NCBI RefSeq assembly: GCF_932526225.1
Contig: NC_064035.1
Coordinates: 9,349,296-9,413,295, forward strand
Length of the DNA stretch: 64,000 nt
Direction of reading: 5' to 3'
Source of the DNA: Nematostella vectensis
Taxonomy: Eukaryota; Cnidaria; Anthozoa; Actiniaria; Edwardsiidae
In this document: piece by piece, positions 1-11,352 of the stretch
Position numbering within the stretch: the first letter of the stretch is position 1
How the letters are laid out: every line of letters starts with the position of its first letter
Notes under the pieces: model-generated
Database searches by the model: none
The model's input: the letters and a program-made list of their open reading frames with translations, nothing else
Told to the model about the DNA's origin: nothing
Program-made: the position numbers and the translations under genes

Positions 1-377
1 ACCAGAGGATGTTGGAGTAGCTTGTCGAGTTTAAGACAGGTTACGAAAGTAAAAAAGCCATAGTTTCGAAGGATCTTGAGCGATCAAATGTTCTCAATCA
101 AACAATAGGTGTCAGAAAAAAAGTTACAGCAGCCTTTCCAGATACAATGACACAGCCCATACCAATCCTCCTAAAAGTTCCATCATCTCAACCATCTCAT
201 CCAATATAAATCCAGCATGCCATGGCAGTAAGATCAAGTAAAAGTTGAATTTCGTGTGTGTTGTGTCGACTTGTGTTATGCTTTCCACGGGAAATAATCT
301 TTCCTCTTTTGTTGTGCTGTAGTGCGATACCGCTGGAGGGGTTATGCGCCCGCCATCAGCCTCGCTTTCAATCCAAG
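1..377. other. 5' flank of MRPS14, no gene seen
   Basis: There is no supported coding region here. The stretch next to the MRPS14 start codon presumably holds its promoter and 5'UTR. The frame of the MRPS14 start stays open upstream to about 258, but that upstream end is a GTG, not an ATG. I see no clear TATA box. Confidence 0.4.
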
Positions 378-3300
378 ATGGCGGGAGCGCTGAAGGCTTT
401 GACGAACAGACTGCAAGCGATTTCGCTTCAGATTACCAGATCAGCTGTACTATTTAAAACTAATAGGGGACTAACTAGTTCTTCAAATGGCTATCTACGT
501 TCTGTAACAAAAGGTACAGTTATATGCATTAATTGTTCAAGTGCATTGTGAAATGATCGCTTGATAACTACTGAAAGTTTTATTATTGTATCACGTTGTA
601 TCACGTAGTATGCAAGAAGCTTCAGTAGCGGATATAGGGGGAGCAGGCCTGTAACCAGGATTTTTCTTGGGGGGGGGGGGGGAATCTGAAAAAGTGGACC
701 TAATTTTTCCGGGGCAGGGGGAGGGGGAGGGAGGGAGGGGGCGAGTTCTCTGTTAAAAATCTAACCAACTCAGAAAGAACAAAAAGGGATTTTTTATGCC
801 TTTGCAGTATCTCCACGGGACGTTTATTGTAGGATTTGGCTACATACCAGAGTGATCTAGCTTATGATTTTTAGTTTTGTCTACAAATAGCACGTCTATT
901 GAAAACCAAAAGTGGACTTTCGGCCGTTGTGGGGGGTGCGTTCGCACCCCCTGCACCCCCCCCCCCTGGGTACGGGCCTGGGGAGGTTTTAGGGGGTTTA
1001 AACCCCCCTTTGGGCTGCCAGAAAGCCATATGTAACAAAAAAAATTACCCTCCCCCACCCTTTGTGGGGAGGGTAATGTACCCTTTTCCTCATGGGTGTT
1101 CTCAAAATCTCTCTAGGCATAAAAAGGGAAAGGCTTTTGTCTGCCAGGACTGAAAGCTTATGGTCAGGAAATGAATAATTTCCAAAAGGACAATTCAAAT
1201 TTTTTAATATTTTTAAAAATTACAAGTGTAAGTGTATGTATCTATTTTGCTGTTCAAACAATTATACTATAGAAAATCACAAGCAAAAATAATTTACCTG
1301 GTGCTTATTTGAGAGCCCACCCTTCATATAATTGCTCCCTCTCAATTTAGCACCCCCCTTAAGGCCTCATCACCCATTCTACACTAAATGTACACATTGA
1401 GGTGTGGAATATTGGGAAAAAGTCATAACAAGCTTTTTTTTTAATGTTTGTGTCTTAAATTGAAGTAAAAATATTCAGTATACAGGACCCAAAAAAAGTA
1501 GCATGTAATCTTTAAAAACAAAAAAGGTATGTGGTGTAAGGTTGTTTTATAACTATGATTTCAATCTTAAGTTTATTTTTTGAAACAATGAAACCACACA
1601 TAATATTTCTAAAATTTTAACAAAACCTCTTTTTGGCATGCTATTAAATTCCCAAAAGTATTATTGGCTCAATCTATATAGCTAAAGGCACAATATAACA
1701 TCAAGATTCTTGTTTTTTTTTATTCTTTTCTGATAGCTGAATTAAACCGAAAATCGTAAAGAAATAATATTTTAATTTTTAAACTCTTATTAACTTCTGT
1801 AATTGGGACTACAGGTTATATGAAACCCCTTTTTTATAGCCCTGGGCAAATATGTTTAAGACAATTAAAACATATGGTACAATTACTTCATTGCATTTAA
1901 AAAGATGTTTTGAAGTAACTCACATGGTAACAGAGGTTACTAGCCGGATGCCATTGCACTTTATAATAGAAAAATTAACTATTGCAATCTTTTGAAGAGA
2001 GACTTTTGTAAGAATTTCAACAATATAACTATTGAAAGAGAAAAAATAACATTTGAATGATTGAAAATATAAACTACTATGATAAATTTTCAGTGCGCTG
2101 AAACTCTTTTGTAGAGTTTTGAATCTTGGCTTGCACAAAACTGAGCAAAACAAACAATTTCGCCAATGGAAATTTATAAAGTGTGTGCTGGGTATATACA
2201 TTGATGTGGGGCAATAACTAGATTTGAGAGCATTAGGAACTTTATCTCAGTTTATATATCTCCTCTATATATCTCATATATCTCCTCTTTAAGGAGATAG
2301 ACACGCTCTTTTGTGTTTTTATCTTCTCGTAAGTTAAGATCACATAAAGCCAAAATGTAGGTATCTTCTACTGAAAACCTATGAAATGTATTTCTTCTTT
2401 TACACTTCCGATTCTATTATCTAGAAATGTAATTGCAATTGTCATTTGCGTGCAAACTCAACCTTGATGGAAGTACTATATTTGACTAAAAGAGCATTTT
2501 GCTGGATGTAATTGAGCCATAAACCAACCGAAAAGAGCCCAAAGAATTAAGGCTAATACTTGAAATATATTTATAGGCTCTAAAAATTCCATTAAGGTTA
2601 AAAAAAGCTGATTTGTTTGACCAGAAACTGAAGGTCCTAAACTCGTAGTAACGGAGGTTATGCAGTAATGCAGGGTAATGGAGGTTATTTTTTAAACAAT
2701 CTGTTGCTGTCACATCTTCTAATTCACGCTTAGCAAAAATATCTATATTGTATTTTGTTCATATCAATCAGTTGTAAAACGTGCAAAGTTCACAATCCAC
2801 TGAGAATATTCGATCTTGGAAAAAATGTGGTAACAGAGGTTAAACTCTTATCTCTACGCTCCAATTTTGCATTATTTAAAATAATTAACTTCTCAAAGTT
2901 ACCAATTCTCAAGAAAAAAATACTTTAAAAAATACGGACCATTGGCTTCAGGGCTTGGTAATATCATCTATCATCCAAACTTACTCCTAAAAAATATATG
3001 TTAATTGAGGTAACAGAGGTTATTAAAAAAATTTGGTCATTGCATCAAAAATCGGGGGGGGGGGGGAAGGCACAATGATAGCTTATCATTTTTTCTATAG
3101 GAAAAAAAACGTTGCTCTGGTCATTTTGAAAGTGATGTCACTGATTTGCCGGACTTAACCTTCTTACCGCCAGGGCTATTTATTGAAAGTTCGGCTGTGG
3201 ACATGAGAAAATGGGCAAAACTGGCAGCTTCCAAGTCAAATTGCAGCAAAATGGCGAATATTTACTCAATAAAGCTGTATACCGTTTAAAAGGCCTAGCT

Positions 3301-4022
3301 TTGTACCTTGGAAAAACATCAGTATGTTATCTTGTAGGATAATATCCTGTCCACTTTAACAAAAAGACAGGTTTTAATCGTAATGTGTACATTTAGCGTA
3401 GAATGGGTGTCATGGCTCCAAATTAATGTGGAATTATTTCAATCCTTAAACTCTGAACTGGCTTATAAAAGCCCTTTCTCAAATTAGTGCCCCATTGCAA
3501 CCCAAAAATGAAATATAATAAGTCCAGTCTTAAGCTTAACTTAAGCAAGCATCCATTTTTGGTGTAATCAACTTTTAGCTATAGCTGTATAACCTATATA
3601 CAGTGTTATGTAGTTGAATAGATACATTGTTTTTATTATTTATTTCAGGATATGGTGTTATGAGCCTCAAATCTTTCTCTACAAGTGCAAGGCAAGAGAA
3701 ATACTATGTCAAACCAAATTATCTCAAGAAATGGGGCAGAAGGGACATCAAGAGACGGGAGATGTTCAAGGATTTTGAACAGCAGCGGGCCGCACTCAGG
3801 ATGATCAAGAAGAGCGACATCCTACCCTCTGGTGTGCGTAAAAATGCTGCAAATGAAATGAAGGAACTCCCCCTGAACAGTTCCTTGACCCGTATACGTA
3901 ACAGATGTGTTATGACGGACAGGGGGAGGGGCATAGTTGGGCGATTCCGTGTGTCTCGGATGATGTTTAGGTATTTTGCAGAGAGAGGGCAGATAGCAGG
4001 TGTCAAGAAAGCTCAGTGGTGA
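378..4022 (+). CDS. MRPS14: mitochondrial ribosomal protein uS14m (MRPS14)
   Basis: This is a small-subunit protein of the mitochondrial ribosome, the nuclear-encoded uS14 family member. It has two coding exons, 378-513 and 3649-4022, joined by a phase-1 GT-AG intron (AAAG|gtacag ... tttcag|GA), giving 169 residues. The start at 378 is the first ATG in frame and lies in a good context (caagATGgcg). The N-terminal ~45 residues are rich in Arg, Lys and Ser with no acidic residues, as expected of a mitochondrial targeting peptide. The C-terminal half carries the uS14 signature: RIRNRCVMTDRGRGIVGRF followed by RVSRMMFRYFAERG, ending in a terminal Trp as in animal MRPS14. It is longer than the ~128-residue human protein because of the N-terminal extension. 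A possible poly(A) signal AATAAA lies at 4546-4551. The 3.1-kb intron carries transposon-like sequence. The identity is recalled from family knowledge and was not searched. Confidence 0.93.
644..980. mobile_element. MITE, family A copy 1 (TIR CAGGCC.GTA)
   Basis: This is a short non-coding element in the MRPS14 intron. It starts CAGGCCTGTA and ends TACGGGCCTG, so its ends are inverted repeats. Its interior has a poly-G tract, a shared block around 'tttggctacatacc' (834-847), and a C-rich 'gttcgcaccccctgcacccc' end. A closely similar copy lies at 63062-63368, which shows that it is a dispersed family. It has no transposase, so it is probably a non-autonomous DNA element. The target-site duplication is not clear. 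Confidence 0.65.
1371..3409. mobile_element. probable DNA transposon remnant bounded by a 28-bp inverted repeat
   Basis: The 28 bases at 1371-1398 match the reverse complement of 3382-3409 with one mismatch, so they are inverted ends about 2 kb apart inside the MRPS14 intron. The sequence between is AT-rich with no long open frame. It carries a recurring motif close to TAACAGAGGTTA near 1927, 2830 and 3012, with variants at 2647 and 2676. The true element ends may lie some tens of bases further out, because both flanks also show loosely matching 'tttgaga' stretches. The lack of a transposase makes it a non-autonomous or dead copy. It could also be two halves of a larger inverted-repeat element. 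Confidence 0.5.
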
Positions 4023-5260
4023 GCACTAGCAATAGCATCGTGGAACAAGGGTGAAAAAACTCCACCTGACAAGACAAGTATTTTTTTTCCTGATATAGTG
4101 TGATGTGAACAAGCAGTGACGACCAAAAGAAGATTGACAATAATGTAAGAATCAGTATTGATTGGCACAAACTTAATAACTAGAAGGTTTCCGTCTTGTT
4201 CTGATGCGTATTGAAGCATTTCTTTGCCATACTGATTGGCTGGAAAGTGTCATTTAGGGTCATCGCTAGGTGGTCACTGTAGCGTGCGTCGTCATTAGGG
4301 ACCTTAACACCAGGGCAACATTCTTACGTAATGCCACCGATTGAGACTAATCAAACATTACCTACACATAGCTAACATTAACACTAACATATCTCGGATA
4401 TCTCGGATTTTAATAGATTCTTTTTCCGTCGAACGACGGCGACGGCTAGGACAACGAGATCGAAAAAGATGCGTTGGCGCTTGGCAATCAATTATAATTT
4501 AATTGCAATGGAATAAGCAAAACGTTATAGTCAGATACAGATAAAAATAAACTAAAGATATTATTTCTACAGTAGCGAACGTGGTTAGAGGAGTTTACAG
4601 TGCAAACGTCCGCGTCCTCGACCGTGAAAGTTGGGGTTTTCACGTCGTGGTTTTATGGAAAACGGCTGAAATGTATCAGACAGAACGTATTTTCACGTGC
4701 TACTATTAAATTCTGAATCAAATCCCAACAGAAATTAACCGTAAGCTTCTTTCTAAGATAGGAAACAGTGAAAAGTGATTTTATACTCCAACCTAACACG
4801 TACTCGCCAGACCGTAAAACTTGGAGTTTCACCTCGTGTTTTGGCGGAGAACGGTTGGAAATCTATCAGACAAAGCGCATTTTCACGTGCAGCATTTTAA
4901 TTCTCAAATTAATACCATTGTTTTCTGTAGCCGTACTCGTATCTTAAAGTCCCTATCGCCAAGAAGTTTTTAAACGTCGTCATCGAAAAAGCTAGTAACC
5001 CTGAATGCTTTTCTTTTAAAAGATTTCATTTTGTTTTTTGAAGGGTTATTGGAGTTTAAGTAGCAATTGTTAGTTGGTACCTTTCTGTTATTTTCGGGTT
5101 CAATGCCTAACTGTTGCTCTTTCTGGGCGGTCTGTCATCATTTAAGATAATTAATTGATTCCTCTTGTTCGACCCCGTTCAGAATTTTTTGCAGAGGAAA
5201 TGATCATAAAGGATATGTTGGTCTAAACTCTATTTCAGTGTTGTGACCTTGTCGCGCTGT
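4023..5260. other. intergenic; includes a diverged direct repeat
   Basis: This is non-coding. Two diverged copies of a ~110-bp segment lie at about 4617-4725 and 4806-4915, sharing 'accgtgaaagttgg' / 'accgtaaaacttgg', then 'tatcagaca' and 'attttcacgtgc'. They probably derive from a transposable element. No open frame is supported. Confidence 0.45.
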
Positions 5261-5261
5261 T

Positions 5262-5693
5262 TTAAGGCTGGTTCTAACGAGTGACGAAAGCGTAAGAGTC
5301 TTTATGTCGCGTAAGAACAGGCTCGACTTAAGCGCAAGCATAAGCGCAATCTTACGTCTATGCTACGCTTACGTCGCGTGAAAACCGGATCGACGTAAGC
5401 ATAAGCGGAATATAAGCATAAATTAACCGATTAGTCGAGGGGGTATGGGCACAAGACTACGTCGAAACATGACAGTTCCCAAGCGACATACCCGTGCAAA
5501 CTTCACCAGCACCTGCCAGCATTGCTGGCGAATTCTTGCTCGACTGACCACAAGACAAAGTAAATGTGAGAAAGTCCATTCCCCATTTTGACATTTCTTT
5601 TGTCCTATTGTCAGTCTGGCAGGTGCTGGCGCAGTTTGCACGGGGCTTAAGACTCTTACGCTTCCGTCTCCATCGTCATGAGAACCAGCCTTT
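5262..5693. mobile_element. MITE with TIR AAGGCTGGTTCT, containing a nested MITE
   Basis: The left end reads AAGGCTGGTTCTAACGA (from 5264) and the right end is its near-perfect inverse, TCATGAGAACCAGCCTTT. The interior repeats 'ttacgtc', 'cttacgc' and 'ataagc' words in both orientations, so the element is highly self-complementary, as many MITEs are. It has no coding capacity. A second inverted-repeat element sits inside it at 5491-5644. Confidence 0.65.
5491..5644. mobile_element. nested MITE with ~29-bp terminal inverted repeats
   Basis: The element begins CCCGTGCAAACTTCACCAGC (5491) and continues to about 5519. The inverse complement of this 29-base end occurs at 5616-5644 with only two or three mismatches. 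The element is 154 bp long. It interrupts the larger inverted-repeat element at 5262-5693, so it inserted later. Confidence 0.7.
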
Positions 5694-6428
5694 ATGCAGT
5701 GCACCCACGACGCGCTCCGTGAACAATAAATAAATTGATAACTCAAAGAAAATATGGTCCCTCGGCAAAGCATGTTTAAAATAACAAATGTTTAATTTGA
5801 ACGTGTTACAGAGTCACGCTGTGGCGTCACGAGTGGAAATTAAAACTGATTTTCTGTCGTCGTATGTCTTACGGATGTCATAGATTCTTTGGCGTTTCTT
5901 CTAGAGGTTAAAAGATTGATCAAGCGGATGTCAAGGGATCCCTTTTACGAGAATCTTTTTCCTTGGGTTGCAAAGGAGGCTTAGATATTATCGACAATCT
6001 ATTTATTTGACAGCGAACTCTTTTTTACTTGTCGTCTTTGTGACCGCAAAAAAATACATAAATAAAAAAAAAACATTCGACCATCCACAGGAATAGGCTG
6101 TTTTGAAACAGACGTCGTTTTTGTGATTTAAAGTTGTATTAAATAAGCATCTTTCTTAAAATGGCATGATATTTGAGTTTCGAATATCTAAACAGACGTG
6201 ACGGCAATAAAAATCAAATTCATTTCTTGATTGAACAGAAGCGACATTACATGGCAAACCAGAAAAAAACATTTTTTCGCAGTTTAATTAAAATATATTT
6301 TTTGTTTTGTTAAATATTGGAAATTATAACGATCAATAATCGCGGTTTAATCGCTAAAAACGCGACCTACGTGTTTCGTTTAATGTAAATACGAAAATGC
6401 TTTTATCGAAAGGATTGATTTCAAACTA
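5694..6428. other. intergenic, nothing recognised
   Basis: This is AT-rich non-coding sequence. It is the 3' side of the minus-strand membrane-protein gene that ends at 6429. A minus-strand AATAAA (TTTATT on the plus strand, 6002-6007) could serve as its poly(A) signal. Confidence 0.35.
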
Positions 6429-7217
6429 TCAGCTTTCCTCTGTTCGCTGTTGCGTCGAAGGCGGTGTTGCGTTGCTTGGCACGGTGTTGTTTTGTTGTGT
6501 TGGTGTAGCGCTTTCAGTTCGTGAAGCCATGTTGAGCGCTTGCTCATATGAAGGTGGGGGGTTGGCAGAGTCTTCATCTAGAGTCCTAGGGATCGCTAAA
6601 CTGCTTAGTCTACGAAATAGTCTGTGCTTTGACACACTCGCAGCTTGGTTGATAACACCACCTGACGTTTCCGATGTCGCTCCTCCGTTCGTTAATTCAG
6701 TTATTTCACATCCCAACACACCAGTACTATTTAAACGCGAGGATGAATTTGCCCCACCTGATAAAAGTCTTGCTGGAGATTTTTCCATCGCTGCTTCAGT
6801 GATCACACACGCAACCGTCTCTAATGAAATTCTCCGTAAATTATCCGAGTCCCCATATCGGCTGATTCCCGCACTATCGCGATAGTTACAAACCGAGAAA
6901 GCCACCATGAAAACACCAACTAGAAACAGGGCAGCCGATAAAAAGCGAAACACCTTAGCCATGTATAACTCGGGGGCATCATCCGAGCATCCGCGGCAGT
7001 CTTCTAGGAAAATATATGCAAAAGACGCCATTACAAAACATCCTATAATCAGTAGAAACCCCAGTAATACAAGGAGCTTGTTTACGAAGCGCTTGAGTTT
7101 TCTCCTCTGTGCACGGCGTCGCTCGTTTCCTGCTTCTGCTTGAGTGGCAGTCCTAGCACCGTGTCCATGTTCTTGGTTTGCCATTAGTTCTGGAGATACC
7201 CGACTATTGTGTAGCAT
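6429..7217 (-). CDS. two-pass membrane protein with C-terminal PPxY motif, family unknown
   Basis: This is a single open exon of 262 codons from the first ATG (7217). A second ATG at 7184 (residue 12) is an alternative start. I do not recognise the family. Residues ~31-46 are strongly basic (NERRRAQRRKLKRF), followed by a hydrophobic segment at ~48-71. Next comes a short loop with two cysteines (C74, C77), and a second hydrophobic segment at ~92-110. This predicts two membrane spans with both termini cytosolic. The remaining ~150 residues are Ser/Thr/Asn-rich and probably disordered. They carry PPPSY at 220-224, a PPxY motif of the kind bound by WW domains of NEDD4-type ubiquitin ligases. The layout resembles small adaptor or TMEM-type proteins, but that is only a resemblance. 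No intron is needed. Confidence 0.6.
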   Translation of the reverse strand: MLHNSRVSPELMANQEHGHGARTATQAEAGNERRRAQRRKLKRFVNKLLVLLGFLLIIGCFVMASFAYIFLEDCRGCSDDAPELYMAKVFRFLSAALFLVGVFMVAFSVCNYRDSAGISRYGDSDNLRRISLETVACVITEAAMEKSPARLLSGGANSSSRLNSTGVLGCEITELTNGGATSETSGGVINQAASVSKHRLFRRLSSLAIPRTLDEDSANPPPSYEQALNMASRTESATPTQQNNTVPSNATPPSTQQRTEES

Positions 7218-8149
7218 GACTATATACACGCCTAGTTATTAGTATTCTTTATCCGTCGTATGTTTATCCTTATCTTTAGCGCACTTTTGTCTGCTAACCG
7301 AATCGTAGAAGCAATCCTCACGTTTTATAGTTGATTCCTGGAGTATTTAATCGCGTGCATGGTGACACGTTTGGCGCCCTCGGAACACGTAACGCAGGTC
7401 GCATTGCTTTCTACTTGTTACGCAGTATTTGGACGTGAGGCTCTGTGACACTTCATAAAGCTCCGCCTTTTCGCTTCGGACCATCAGCCACTAAAACGCT
7501 GACAGTATCCATCCGGCTCCCCAAAGCATTTTAACGATTTTATTCGGTCATGGTCAATTGTTGTTATGTGTAGGCGGGAGCAAAATACTATTTAGCTTAA
7601 TCGGGCGTAATCCCCATAGTCTTTCAACAGTCTCTTGATCGAGTCATAAAAAAAACATTAATTGTTTACGCGCTTAGCTAGAAAAACAATTAGGTAAAAT
7701 AATTATTGAATCAATGAATTATTTAAATCACGTATAATGGTTTATAGAAAAACAAAAAAGCCAATACACTTTGTTTGCCGCCGTTGTCTCGACATTCAAA
7801 CTGCAAATACACTTCAGTCTGTCAAATGGTGTCGCAGCTAGCTAATTATTGTAAAGGAACTTTGATCATTCGGACCCTTTTGCGAATACTTTTGCTATAA
7901 TAACCAAAAACTTAGCCGGTTATAAAGTAAGCTTGGGTTGAATAGCAGCTTTGTCCTTTTTGAGCACAGACGCGCGTGTATGACGTCAGCATTTTGATTG
8001 AGTTTTTGCACTTTGAACTTTTCGGTAACCGCGAAGTAACGCGATCGGCGCTAATTAAACCGTACAATAATGAGTTAAAGATGAATGTCTTAGACTGATA
8101 TACTACCCCCTTTGCATTTGAGAAAGATTTACCTAATTTATACAAAGTC
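7218..8149. other. intergenic, nothing recognised
   Basis: This is the upstream flank of the minus-strand two-pass membrane-protein gene. I see no coding frame with family signature and no RNA gene. Some promoter sequence must lie at the left edge, but I cannot point to a specific element. Confidence 0.3.
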
Positions 8150-8955
8150 TATCCCTAAGTACCTGGTCTACCCCTGAGTACCTGATCTTTTCCTGAGTAC
8201 TTGGTCTATCCCTGAATACCTGGTCTATCCCTGAGTACCTGGTCTTCTCCAGTGCCTGGTCTATCTCTGAGTACCTGATCTATCCCTGAGAACCTGATCT
8301 ATCTCTGAGTACCTGGTCTACCCCTAAGTACCTGGTCAGAGTACCCGGTCTATCCCCGAGTACCCGGTCTATCCCTGAGTAACTGGTCTATCCCTAAGTA
8401 CCTGATCTATCCCTGAGTACCTGGTCTATCCCTGAGTACCTGGTCTATCCCTGAGAACCTGATCTATCTCTGAGTACCTGGTCTACCCCTAAGTACCTGG
8501 TCAGAGTACCCGGTCTATCCCTGGGTACCTGGTCTGTCCCCGAGTACCTGATCTGAGTACCTGGTCTATCCCCAAGTACCTGGTATATCCCTGATTACCT
8601 GTTCTATCCCTGAGTACCTGTTAAGAACCTGGTCAATCCCTGAGTACCTGGTCTATCCCTAATTACCTGGATATCTCTGAGTACCTGGTCTTCCCCAGTG
8701 CCTGGTCTATCTCTGAGTACCTGGTCTATCCCTGAGTGCCTGGTCTATCTCTGAGTACCTGGTCTATCTTTGAGTACCTGGTCTGCGTACCTGGTCTATC
8801 TATGAGTACCTGGTCTTCCCCAGTGCCTGGTATATCCCTGAGTAACTGGTCTTCCCCAGTGCCTGGTCTATCCCTGAGTACCTGGTCTATCTCTGAGTAC
8901 CTGGTCTTTCCCAGTACCTGGTCTATCTCTGAGTACCTGGTCTATCTTGTTTAAC
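8150..8955. repeat. 19-bp minisatellite (gagtacctggtctatccct)
   Basis: About 800 bp is made of a degenerate 19-bp unit, typically gagtacctggtctatccct, with deletions that produce some shorter units ('ccagtgcctggtctat'). There are about 40 units. A higher-order block is duplicated: 8272-8347 and 8453-8521 share the sequence from 'cctgatctatc' to 'gtcagagtacccgg'. The open frame across part of it is a by-product of the repeat. Confidence 0.9.
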
Positions 8956-9258
8956 TTCGTCATCCTAGCACTTTAAAGACACTTAGTACTGGGACAATAG
9001 TAAAGGTATACCATGAACCCTCCCTTACCCTGCCCAAGGGGGGTAAACCCTCCCTCACCCCGCCCAAGGGGGGGGTAAGCCCCCTGAACCCTACCCCATA
9101 CGCTACTGTTTTGGCTACTATTTCCTTAACATTTTCAAATTTGTTGTAAATAAAATACAATGCGTCGTGCTCTTTTCTTATTTGAAAACAGGGGAAAAAT
9201 ATTTTGCCGTCTCTCCCATTCATTATTTTTTGTTGGCTTTCTAAGCTTGTTTGTACTA
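8956..9258. other. intergenic, small C-rich direct repeat
   Basis: Two to three copies of a C-rich block ('accctgcccaaggggggtaa', 9028-9050 and 9057-9080) are present. Nothing else is recognised. Confidence 0.35.
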
Positions 9259-9525
9259 TTAGGAAATAAATCCCCGGACTGTAGCGTACTCAACCACTAT
9301 TTCCAAGAATAACCTTCCCGTCCAACCGACGGGCGAAACAATTTCAAGATTTTGAGGAGTAACGACGTATGACGTATTCAAATCTATCTCGCTGATCAAA
9401 ACATCTCTAAATTGAACGTGAGGACAGTCTCCCTTAAGTGTGCATTTAGCACCATTGAGAGTAAACACCGGATAACGAGCAAATGTACTGCACGCCAACG
9501 TTAGTAAACACAGGAACGAGAGCAC
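9259..9525 (-). pseudogene. possible remnant or terminal exon of a small secreted protein
   Basis: This is an open minus-strand frame of 88 codons that ends in a stop at 9259. Its first residues read like a signal peptide (LSFLCLLTLACSTFA), but the triplet where the start should be is GTG (9525-9523). No in-frame ATG exists before the preceding stop. Either the start codon was lost or this is a 3' exon: 'gtgcag' at about 9481-9486 on the minus strand would be a usable acceptor. The rest (RYPVFTLNGAKCTLKGD...) has two cysteines and no family signature that I know. Real coding origin is uncertain. Confidence 0.25.
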
Positions 9526-11352
9526 GCGTGAGAAAAAGCTATGACTATTACATCTATCTGTATATGATGGATTAGATTAAGCGACGGAAAAAAAAGCTAT
9601 GACTAATGTTAGTAAACACAGTCTCGTCAGCACGCATAAACCACACGATTACGTCACGCGAACGGGTCTTTAAAAATGTTTGTACTATACCCACTTGTAT
9701 GACGAATGTAAGGTTTAAATTGAATTTTACAGGAGTTACTTTAAAAATTTAGCCAATCTTACAACTTAAATGGATTGATTTTAATCCTTATGCACAAAAG
9801 AATACATGAGGAATTGTATTTTTCCAATTTTCAAGATGTCATTATTAAAAATAAACTCAAACAGCAGTTTCGCGCAAGACGGATAGTAGTAAAAAAATTT
9901 AAAGCTTACGAGACCCTTCGCTGTATCCGGCTTTGTAGCAAAGTTGAAATGAATAATGATATAAAACAAATGAGCAACATCAAAGATCTACTCTATCCTG
10001 AGGCGTAGTACCCAGCGGTAAGCATATTTCTCAAAAGGAAATACATGGAAAAGCACAGCTTGCAAAACTGAAGACGACATCAGCGCATAAAGTTGGAGTC
10101 ATTCCCGTGCTAAAAGAAAATGTGGTAATGCGCGCTTAAATCATGCGTGTTCGCCCTTTTCAGCATTCAACAGTCACATATCTATGGTCTGTTCTACGTT
10201 ACATAACCTAGCTCGGGTTGAGTGTGAGCATCCCGAAAAGTATCAGAGCAACAGTAGCAAGAGGGGGGAGGGGCTTGGTTATCATTCCCCTTTCAAGAGA
10301 ATATACAGCATACGAAAATATAGATGAAGCTGAAGGCTTTGTCACACATTTAATCGTATTGAGCCCGCGGGCTTAAGTGACGACATAGAAAAACATGAAA
10401 ATACCGCAAAGACTTGCATTGACTTGTATTGCGGGCTGTTTAGAGTTTATTTACCATAGCTTTCTTTTTACCTCTTTTCACCCTGTATACGTCTGTTCTA
10501 CCAACACAAGTCATACTGGGGCTTGCATGTCTTAGTTTCCGCACTTTCCATCCCGAGAAAAGTTTTATGTTAAATCCATATAAAAAACTCCTGCATATAC
10601 TCATATAGAACTTCATGTTTTACTCGTCCATTCACTCTAGAACTTCATGTTTGAGAGACTGCTAGCAAGACTGGCGCATGCGTACTCGTCGCTCGGGCCG
10701 GCTTCGGTCGCTACTGTACCGCATCGGCTCCTGTGATGTTCAAAAATGACAGCATGTGCTTGTAACCATAACGACACCTTGATCCCTGACGCTAGGGAGG
10801 TGGTGAGGTCCGTCTCTATGAAAGGGACAATCCACTGGCGAGATCTGCACACCGTCTCCCACTTGTCCTTGGCTTTAGCTGTTTCGCGAGAAACGTCTTT
10901 GACTTTATTTTTTGGCATAGAATATTTGAATTCCAACGACGTGGGACAGTGATGGAATTTTGCGTTTGTTTCTTTCGCTTTCGGTGTTAGCAGGCTTGAT
11001 CCTGGTGTTTTCTTATTTGAAATAACGCATAATTCGCGAGCGTGCCTTTCTCCTGGATCACGAGGCACGCTCCGCGCGCGATCTAAACGATCGAGTTGAG
11101 TGGCAAGCTCGCGTGCCCTCCGGCTTTTGGCGGCAAAATAATAACTACAAAAAGCAACTTATTCAGCGCTTACGAAACAGCCAGAAAGTTTTTTTATTAG
11201 ACAGGGCTTATGTTGATTGGAAATTCCTTACCAATGCTGGCTGGGGAAAAAGGAATGGTCGCCCTCCCGGTAAAAAGGAACAGATAATTTTTCCCAGCAA
11301 TTTTTAAGCGTGTTTTTGGGATCAGAACATATTCAAACGACGAAATACGTGT
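9526..11352. other. no supported gene; scattered weak open frames
   Basis: A short duplicated block occurs near 9499-9545 and 9586-9640 ('gttagtaaacaca', 'aaaagctatgacta'). Weak open frames exist, including a plus-strand 77-codon frame at 9775-10008 and a minus-strand frame at 10637-11068 that lacks an ATG at its upstream end. None shows a recognisable domain, so I do not call them genes. CpG is more frequent at 10630-11110 than nearby, which might mark a promoter. Confidence 0.3.

Noticed and set aside
6397-6885. 162-codon plus-strand frame
   Set aside because: It is the antisense shadow of the two-pass membrane-protein gene.
8150-8955. CRISPR-like array
   Set aside because: The units are contiguous 19-bp tandem copies with no unique spacers, and the context is a eukaryotic genome.
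10637-11068. 143-codon minus-strand frame
   Set aside because: The upstream end is a GTG with no ATG, there is no family pattern, and no clear splice links to neighbours.
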